Shown: positions 1 through 4,130 of the stretch, piece after piece
Layout of the letters: every line of letters begins with the position of its first letter
Numbering within the stretch: position 1 is the stretch's first letter
Source: an uncultured Selenomonadales bacterium
GTDB lineage: Bacteria; Bacillota; Negativicutes; Selenomonadales; Selenomonadaceae
Assembly: GCA_946403735.1 (NCBI GenBank)
Contig: CAMJAZ010000110.1
Coordinates: 1-6,155 of the forward strand
Direction of reading: 5' to 3'
Length of the DNA: 6,155 bases
Position numbers and translations under genes: made by a program
The notes under the pieces: model-generated
Told to the model about the DNA's origin: nothing
Databases searched by the model: none
What the model saw: the letters and a program-made list of their open reading frames with translations, nothing else

Positions 1-22
1 GTCGAATAAACTTTTTCTTACG

Positions 23-51
23 TGGCGTTGAAATGTCAGCGCCATTTTTTT
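23..51 (+). terminator. Rho-independent terminator of an unseen upstream gene
   Basis: A 9-bp stem (TGGCGTTGA at 23-31 pairing with TCAGCGCCA at 36-44, one G-U pair) with a 4-base loop is followed directly by seven T (45-51). This is a textbook intrinsic terminator for plus-strand transcription. The first nine bases of the window read Val-Glu-stop in frame 1, so an upstream plus-strand gene may end at base 9. That is too little to call as a gene. Confidence 0.85.
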
Positions 52-52
52 G

Positions 53-81
53 TTGCAAAAATTTTCAGTCAATGCTACTAT
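53..81 (+). promoter_or_regulatory. Extended -10 sigma-A-type promoter for the hydrolase/kinase operon
   Basis: A -35-like TTGCAA (53-58) lies 17 bases before a -10-like TACTAT (76-81). TG at 73-74 sits one base before the -10 and makes it an extended -10. Each hexamer matches the consensus at four of six positions. Transcription would start near 88, giving a leader of about 20 bases before the hydrolase start. The site lies directly after the upstream terminator, which supports it as the start of a new transcription unit. Called by eye only. Confidence 0.55.
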
Positions 82-96
82 CTACTAAAAATTTTT

Positions 97-104
97 GGGA
101 GTGG
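97..104 (+). promoter_or_regulatory. Ribosome binding site deciding the hydrolase start
   Basis: GGGAGTGG lies 8 bases (from GGAG) before a GTG at 110. This favours GTG 110 over the in-frame TTG at 95, which would lie upstream of the site and has no ribosome binding site of its own. The TTG at 113 is a weaker alternative at a longer distance. Confidence 0.7.
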
Positions 105-109
105 TTGAC

Positions 110-931
110 GTGTTGAAAATTTTTTTTAGCCTGTTACTTGCCGCCTTAGTAAGTTTACCATTGACTGCCAACGCGAAAAGTCAAAGCTTGCAGATTAACG
201 GCGATCACGGAAAACTTTCTGCCGTACTACAAACGCCTGACGGTAAGTCCTCCTACCCGCTCGTTATAATTTGTCATGGTTTCACAGGCAATAAAAATGA
301 ACCGTTGCTGACGACGCTTGCAAATGATTTAGAAAAAGTCGGCATTGCGTCTATACGTTTTGACTTCAATGGACACGGTGACAGCGAAGGAAATTTTTCC
401 GATATGACTGTTTTAAACGAAATTGAAGACGCTAAAAAAGTTTACAACTATGCTAGCCAGTTGCCGAATGTGACAAGTATTTCAATAGCTGGGCATTCTC
501 AAGGCGGCGTCGTGACAAGTATGGTTGCTGGTGAACTCGGCACGAATAAAGTTAAAGCTATTGCGTTAATGGCGCCTGCCGCAGTTTTGAGGGATGACGC
601 CATACGCGGTCATATTTTTGATAAAACGTACGATTCGATTAACCCGCCTGCAACTGTTGAAATTTTCGGCGGTCGCAAACTTGGACGCAATTACATTTTA
701 ACTGCGCAAACTCTTCCGATTTATGAAACAGCTGAACGTTATCAAGGTCCAGCGCTGATGATTCACGGCACGGGCGATGTAGTTGTACCGTACACTTACA
801 GCTTGCATTATAAGCACATTTACACAAATAGCTGGCTTGAACTTCTGCCGAATTTTGATCACGGCTTTTCACAGGACGTTGCAAAGACGGCTGAAATTGT
901 TACAGACTACTTTGTCAAACAACTAAAATAG
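110..931 (+). CDS. Secreted alpha/beta hydrolase, cinnamoyl/feruloyl-esterase-like
   Basis: This 273-residue serine hydrolase probably cleaves ester bonds. Residues 1-22 look like a signal peptide: Lys3, a hydrophobic core, then an ANA site before Lys23. The protein therefore likely acts outside the cytoplasmic membrane. The alpha/beta-hydrolase landmarks are in order: oxyanion-loop HGFTG (56-60), FDFNGHGDSEG (84-94), nucleophile elbow GHSQGG with Ser130, acid Asp223 in GTGDVVVP, and His251 in DHGFS. HGFTGNK and GHSQGGVV resemble the cinnamoyl/feruloyl esterases of gut bacteria such as Butyrivibrio and Lactobacillus, where a lid insert lies between the Ser and Asp. Residues 160-210 could be that lid. 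The substrate is an inference from motif memory; a general carboxylesterase or a peptidase-like member of the family is possible. The GTG start is chosen from the ribosome binding site at 97-104. The gene begins an operon with the histidine kinase 34 bases downstream. An eight-T run (120-127) lies in the signal-peptide codons. Confidence 0.85.
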   Translation: MLKIFFSLLLAALVSLPLTANAKSQSLQINGDHGKLSAVLQTPDGKSSYPLVIICHGFTGNKNEPLLTTLANDLEKVGIASIRFDFNGHGDSEGNFSDMTVLNEIEDAKKVYNYASQLPNVTSISIAGHSQGGVVTSMVAGELGTNKVKAIALMAPAAVLRDDAIRGHIFDKTYDSINPPATVEIFGGRKLGRNYILTAQTLPIYETAERYQGPALMIHGTGDVVVPYTYSLHYKHIYTNSWLELLPNFDHGFSQDVAKTAEIVTDYFVKQLK

Positions 932-965
932 TTTTACGATTAAACGCAGTAGGTAAATAAATTTT

Positions 966-2375
966 ATGCTAAGAAAAATTTATGATTGGTACGCCAGCAG
1001 AAAAATTTCCACAAAAATCACTGAAATTTTTGCGGCGTTTTTTCTTTTACCGATTGTCGTACTTAACGTAGTTTTGGTAGGCGGCGTTTCATATGCGCTA
1101 TATCATCCCGCCGAAGCTACAATCCAATACAGTATGCGAATTGCTGAAAAAATTTTGTCGGAGTCTAAAAACCATAACGACGATTTAACTTTTCATTCCA
1201 TACACAAAGCGTTACTGTCTGGCGTCGTGCTTAGAATTTTTGATGATAAAGGCAATTTAATTTTCGATACCAACGAAGTCAATTATCCTTCCAATGAAAT
1301 GTTTGAAAAAAATATTATGAAAACGCCGCCGCTTTTAGCTGACGAAAATTTTGACGTAGCGCAACTTAGAAATGCCCTTGTCTATCGTGGCAAATTGACT
1401 TACCACAAGCCCGACGGCTACTTGACGCTGTATTTTTTCAGGACAATTACTTCACAGCGAAATATTTTTACTGACCTGCTAACTTTTATTTTAATTGTAA
1501 ATTTGTTGGGAATATTTTTTTCATTCAAGGTAGGACAATTCGTCAGCAAAAAAATTTTAAGTCCGATTGAAAAAATTACTGCGCTAGCTAAAAAAATTAC
1601 GCTGGAAAGTGAACGCGAAAATGTCAAGGAAAGAATTCCTGTACCTCCGACTAATGATGAAATTACAGAGCTTGCGAAAACTTTTAATACGATGTTGGAT
1701 CATATGCAGGGCGATATTTCACGCCATAAAGATTTTGTGTCCAACGCCTCCCATGAACTGCGTAAGCCTTTAACGGTCATTGAAGGTTACGCCGAAATTT
1801 TGGAAAAATACGGTGGCGCTAATCAAGCGTTGCGCGATGAAAGCGTCAATGTGATTCGTGACGAAGCGCAGAATATGCAAACTTTGCTGAAAAATCTGCG
1901 TCCGAATAAAGATGAAAATAAATCTAACTTCCACAAAGAAAACTTGAACTTGGCGGAAATTGTCGACGTAGCTTTTCAGCGGACAATTACAGTTGAAGGC
2001 GAAAATCACGAAGTCAAGTTGATTCGTAATGACGCCGCGCAGATTTACGGCGATAAGGCGGCAATTCTGCAGATACTTAGGATTTTTCTTGACAACGCGA
2101 TTAAGTACACGCCGAACGGTGGCAGTGTCAAGCTAAGTTCCGTTAAGCAAGGCGACAAAGTTTTTGTAAGCATTGCTGATACAGGTATAGGCATTGCAGA
2201 GGAAGATTTTGACAAAATTTTTGAACGCGGCGTACGTCTTGAAAATGCAATCGGCGGTAGTGGAATTGGGCTTTATATGGCGAAGGTAATTGCTGACAGT
2301 CACGACATTAAAATTGACGTTGAAAGTACCGTCGGCAAGGGTACAATCTTTACGTTGACAATTCCAATAATCTAA
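966..2375 (+). CDS. Membrane sensor histidine kinase (HAMP-HisKA-HATPase_c)
   Basis: This 469-residue transmembrane sensor kinase would autophosphorylate on His and pass phosphate to a response regulator. Membrane segments lie at about 20-45 and 168-188 and enclose an extracytoplasmic sensor domain of about 120 residues. A HAMP linker follows at about 189-245 (Pro200, DEITELAKTFN). The H-box is at about 256-275 with phosphoacceptor His263 in SHELRKPL. The catalytic domain shows an N-box around Asn377 (LDNAIKYTPNGG), G1 DTGIGI (405-410), F-box FDKIF (415-419) and G2 GGSGIGL (430-436). The Thr usually found four residues after the His is Lys267. The segment after the second HisKA helix (LLKNLRPNKDEN) looks shorter than the common LxxLxRxDxG form. 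Translation probably starts at ATG 966 with a weak AGGT at 951-954. The gene likely shares the transcript of the upstream hydrolase. No response regulator is in the window, so the partner is unknown. It is PhoR/VicK-like in architecture, but no specific name is justified. Confidence 0.93.
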   Translation: MLRKIYDWYASRKISTKITEIFAAFFLLPIVVLNVVLVGGVSYALYHPAEATIQYSMRIAEKILSESKNHNDDLTFHSIHKALLSGVVLRIFDDKGNLIFDTNEVNYPSNEMFEKNIMKTPPLLADENFDVAQLRNALVYRGKLTYHKPDGYLTLYFFRTITSQRNIFTDLLTFILIVNLLGIFFSFKVGQFVSKKILSPIEKITALAKKITLESERENVKERIPVPPTNDEITELAKTFNTMLDHMQGDISRHKDFVSNASHELRKPLTVIEGYAEILEKYGGANQALRDESVNVIRDEAQNMQTLLKNLRPNKDENKSNFHKENLNLAEIVDVAFQRTITVEGENHEVKLIRNDAAQIYGDKAAILQILRIFLDNAIKYTPNGGSVKLSSVKQGDKVFVSIADTGIGIAEEDFDKIFERGVRLENAIGGSGIGLYMAKVIADSHDIKIDVESTVGKGTIFTLTIPII

Positions 2376-2393
2376 TTCATAGTAGCTTTTAGC

Positions 2394-2415
2394 TTTCATT
2401 ACGAATTACGCATTA
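2394..2415 (-). repeat. Dispersed intergenic repeat, copy 1
   Basis: Read on the minus strand, this 22-base stretch begins TAATGCGTAATT. It matches 3998-4019 on the plus strand at 19 of 22 positions, including the first 12 in a row. The similarity fades beyond it, to about 25 of 33 when extended. The two copies are inverted relative to each other and flank recF and the FlhB-like gene. The element has no coding content, and its family is not recognised with certainty. Confidence 0.55.
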
Positions 2416-2431
2416 ATAAAAAACTATGGCG

Positions 2432-2455
2432 TTGACAAAAATTTTTTGCTATACT
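2432..2455 (+). promoter_or_regulatory. Putative recF promoter, extended -10 with a very short spacer
   Basis: A perfect TTGACA (2432-2437) and a strong -10 TATACT (2450-2455) preceded by TGC (extended -10) lie just upstream of recF. Only 12 bases separate them, against the usual 16-18, so both hexamers cannot be used together in the normal way. The extended -10 may act alone. Transcription from it would begin about 2462, two or three bases before the recF ATG at 2465. Called by eye. Confidence 0.5.
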
Positions 2456-2464
2456 TCAAAAACA

Positions 2465-3613
2465 ATGTACGTAACAGAAATTTTTTTAAAAAACTTCCGC
2501 AACATTTCGGAATTGCGGCTTGAACTTGACGACGGAATAAATATTTTTCTTGGTCGAAACGCGCAGGGCAAAACAAATATTCTTGAGGCGGTGTACTTTT
2601 CATCAGTGCTACGATCACGCGCCGCGAAAGTTCACGAACTGATTCAATGGGGCAACGTTGCGGCATTCGTCAAGATAAATTTTTCAAAGGCGGACGTTTC
2701 GCAGGAATTGTCGATTGAACTTTCAGCCGAAAGAAATAAACGGCGATTTTTAGTGAATGGTGATGCGGCACGGTCGAAAGATTTTATTGGGCGGCTAAAT
2801 TCGGTAATGTTTTCGCCAGAAGATTTGTTTATGTTGAAAGGTTCGCCGTCAGGTCGTCGACAATTTTTAGACGGTGAAATTTCGCAAGCGGCACCAGTTT
2901 ACTTTGAAAATCTTTCAAACTACAATCGAATCGTCACGCAACGAAATAGTTTACTGAAAAAAATTCGTGAAGGTTACGCGCGAAGGTCTGAACTTTCGAT
3001 GTGGAATGAACAATTTGCAGAATACGCCGCGAAAGTTACGTTGTACCGCATAATCGCCGTTTACAGGCTGAATGATTTGGCTAATGGGATTTATAAAAAT
3101 ATCTCCGCGCAGGATGAAAATTTTTCTGTCGAATACAAATTTAAAAATGTGGAATGTGACGTACCGCTTGAAGATCTTTATTCGCCGACGTTTAGAAAAA
3201 ATTTGTTGGGTTGGTACTATGAAAATATTGAGCAACGGTCTGTACGTGACATTGAACGCGGCAATACAGGTTTCGGACCGCACCTTGACGATTTAAACTT
3301 TTTCATAAACAATCGGGAAGTGAAAATTTATGCGTCACAAGGTCAACTTCGTACAGCGGCACTTTCATTAAAACTTTCTGAACTGGAATTTTTGAAAACT
3401 GCGCGTGGCGAATATCCGCTACTGCTACTTGATGACGTAATGAGTGAATTAGACGCCGACCGCAGGACACAACTTTTAGCTTTCCTTAAGTTGAAAAAAA
3501 TTCAAACGATAATTACAGCAACTGAAAAAAAATATTTTCCCGCAGAAAATTTCGGTAAAATGTTTGCCGTCAGCGCGGGAATGGTAACGCCGATAACAAA
3601 TAAAATTTCGTGA
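2465..3613 (+). CDS. recF: DNA replication/repair ATPase RecF
   Basis: RecF is an SMC-like ATPase that works with RecO and RecR to load RecA at single-strand gaps and restart stalled forks. The 382-residue protein is close to the usual RecF length (about 360-380). It shows the family start MYVTEIFLKNFRN, Walker A GRNAQGKTN (30-38, Lys36), the RecF stretch GSPSGRRQFLDGEIS (126-140), the ABC-type signature region SQGQLRTAALSLKL (291-304) and Walker B LLLLDDVMSELD (319-330). An in-frame ATG 39 bases upstream would add 13 unlike residues and overlap the promoter, so ATG 2465, where family similarity begins, is preferred. No ribosome binding site precedes it. The stop codon TGA (3611-3613) overlaps the AGGG ribosome binding site of the next gene. 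recF is usually in a dnaA-dnaN-recF-gyrB cluster. Here it follows a histidine kinase and precedes an FlhB-like gene. Confidence 0.96.
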   Translation: MYVTEIFLKNFRNISELRLELDDGINIFLGRNAQGKTNILEAVYFSSVLRSRAAKVHELIQWGNVAAFVKINFSKADVSQELSIELSAERNKRRFLVNGDAARSKDFIGRLNSVMFSPEDLFMLKGSPSGRRQFLDGEISQAAPVYFENLSNYNRIVTQRNSLLKKIREGYARRSELSMWNEQFAEYAAKVTLYRIIAVYRLNDLANGIYKNISAQDENFSVEYKFKNVECDVPLEDLYSPTFRKNLLGWYYENIEQRSVRDIERGNTGFGPHLDDLNFFINNREVKIYASQGQLRTAALSLKLSELEFLKTARGEYPLLLLDDVMSELDADRRTQLLAFLKLKKIQTIITATEKKYFPAENFGKMFAVSAGMVTPITNKIS

Positions 3614-3616
3614 GGG
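3613..3616 (+). promoter_or_regulatory. Ribosome binding site of the FlhB-like gene, overlapping the recF stop
   Basis: AGGG shares its first base with the recF stop codon TGA and lies 8 bases before ATG 3625. Ribosomes finishing recF would therefore sit on the start region of the next gene, which favours coupled translation of the two. Confidence 0.7.
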
Positions 3617-3624
3617 ATTGAAAC

Positions 3625-3993
3625 ATGGACGATACAATAAAATCTGGAACGGACGCCGAAAATATCAAAGATAAACAAGCCGTCGCGTTAAAATATGATG
3701 CCGATAAAGACACCGCGCCGCGTGTCGTTGCTAAGGGTAAAGGTCATACTGCCGAGCATATTTTGGAAGCGGCACAAAAAAGTAGCGTCCCAGTTTATCA
3801 AAACAAGACGCTTGTTAATATGTTAATGGCGTTGGACATTGACCGCGAAATTCCGCCAGAACTTTATAAAGCTATCGCCGAAGTTATGGCGTACGTTTAC
3901 AAAATGGATAAGGCTAAAGGTCGTGAAGTTGAAGAAAGAAAACGTCGTCAAGCTGAACTTGAAAGACGCCGTCGCGCTAGACGCGGAAGGTAA
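3625..3993 (+). CDS. Stand-alone FlhB C-terminal-domain-like protein (FlhX/YlqH type)
   Basis: This 122-residue soluble protein has no membrane segment. Residues 19-94 match the cytoplasmic domain of the type III export switch family (FlhB/YscU/EscU): AVALKYD (19-25), APRVVAKG (31-38), a VPVYQNKTLV stretch (55-64), and IPPELYKAIAEVMAYVY (76-92). In full-length FlhB the self-cleaving NPTH motif comes just before AVALKYD. Here residues 14-17 are IKDK, so there is no cleavage site. The transmembrane part of FlhB is also absent, so this is not a truncated flhB but resembles the free-standing homologues of Firmicutes such as B. subtilis YlqH. FlhX-type proteins can partly replace the released FlhB C-domain in some flagellated bacteria; whether this host has flagella cannot be seen. 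Residues 95-122 form a charged, arginine-rich tail, likely a basic helix. It shares a transcript with recF, 11 bases apart, and may be translationally coupled to it. Confidence 0.82.
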   Translation: MDDTIKSGTDAENIKDKQAVALKYDADKDTAPRVVAKGKGHTAEHILEAAQKSSVPVYQNKTLVNMLMALDIDREIPPELYKAIAEVMAYVYKMDKAKGREVEERKRRQAELERRRRARRGR

Positions 3994-3997
3994 TTGA

Positions 3998-4019
3998 TAA
4001 TGCGTAATTAGGAATGGAA
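3998..4019 (+). repeat. Dispersed intergenic repeat, copy 2 (inverted to copy 1)
   Basis: This 22-base stretch begins TAATGCGTAATT just after the stop codon of the FlhB-like gene. It matches the reverse complement of 2394-2415 at 19 of 22 positions. The pair brackets the recF-flhX unit. Confidence 0.55.
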
Positions 4020-4048
4020 TTTAAAAATAATTTGTAATGTTAATTTTT

Positions 4049-4078
4049 ACCGCAGGAAAAATATTCTGCGGTTTTTTT
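4049..4078 (+). terminator. Rho-independent terminator of the recF-flhX unit
   Basis: The stem ACCGCAG (4049-4055) pairs with CTGCGGT (4066-4072) around an A/T-rich 10-base loop, and a T run extends to 4078. It lies 55 bases past the stop codon of the FlhB-like gene. No T run follows the hairpin on the minus strand, so it acts in one direction. Confidence 0.85.
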
Positions 4079-4083
4079 GTACG

Positions 4084-4111
4084 AAAAAAGGACGTACAAG
4101 AATGTACGCCC
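4084..4111 (-). terminator. Rho-independent terminator of the kinase operon
   Basis: Read on the minus strand, GGGCGTACA (4111-4103) pairs with TGTACGTCC (4098-4090), 9 bp with one G-U pair, around a 4-base loop. Six T follow (4089-4084). It begins 19 bases after the kinase stop codon. On the plus strand the same hairpin is followed by AAA and then seven T (4115-4121), so it may also be a weaker second stop for transcripts coming from recF. Confidence 0.87.
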
Positions 4112-4130
4112 AAATTTTTTTACATTTAAT

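Noticed and set aside
1..9. C-terminal end of an upstream plus-strand gene (Val-Glu-stop)
   Set aside because: Three codons are too few to support a call. The terminator that follows makes it plausible but not shown.
95..109. TTG at 95 as the start of the hydrolase
   Set aside because: The bases just after it form the ribosome binding site GGGAGTGG for GTG 110, and starting at 110 gives a compact, normal signal peptide.
2426..2464. ATG at 2426 as the recF start
   Set aside because: It adds 13 residues unlike RecF, overlaps the putative promoter and has no ribosome binding site. Family similarity starts at ATG 2465.
2376..2464. Possible replication origin upstream of recF
   Set aside because: recF often lies near oriC, but I find no DnaA boxes (TTATCCACA or close forms) in the spacer, and dnaA and dnaN are not adjacent.
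2951..3283. 110-residue minus-strand open frame inside recF
   Set aside because: It is antisense to conserved RecF coding sequence with no supporting start signal or family motif.
3625..3993. Truncated flhB pseudogene
   Set aside because: The reading frame is intact with its own ribosome binding site, and the free-standing C-domain form is a known family (FlhX/YlqH).
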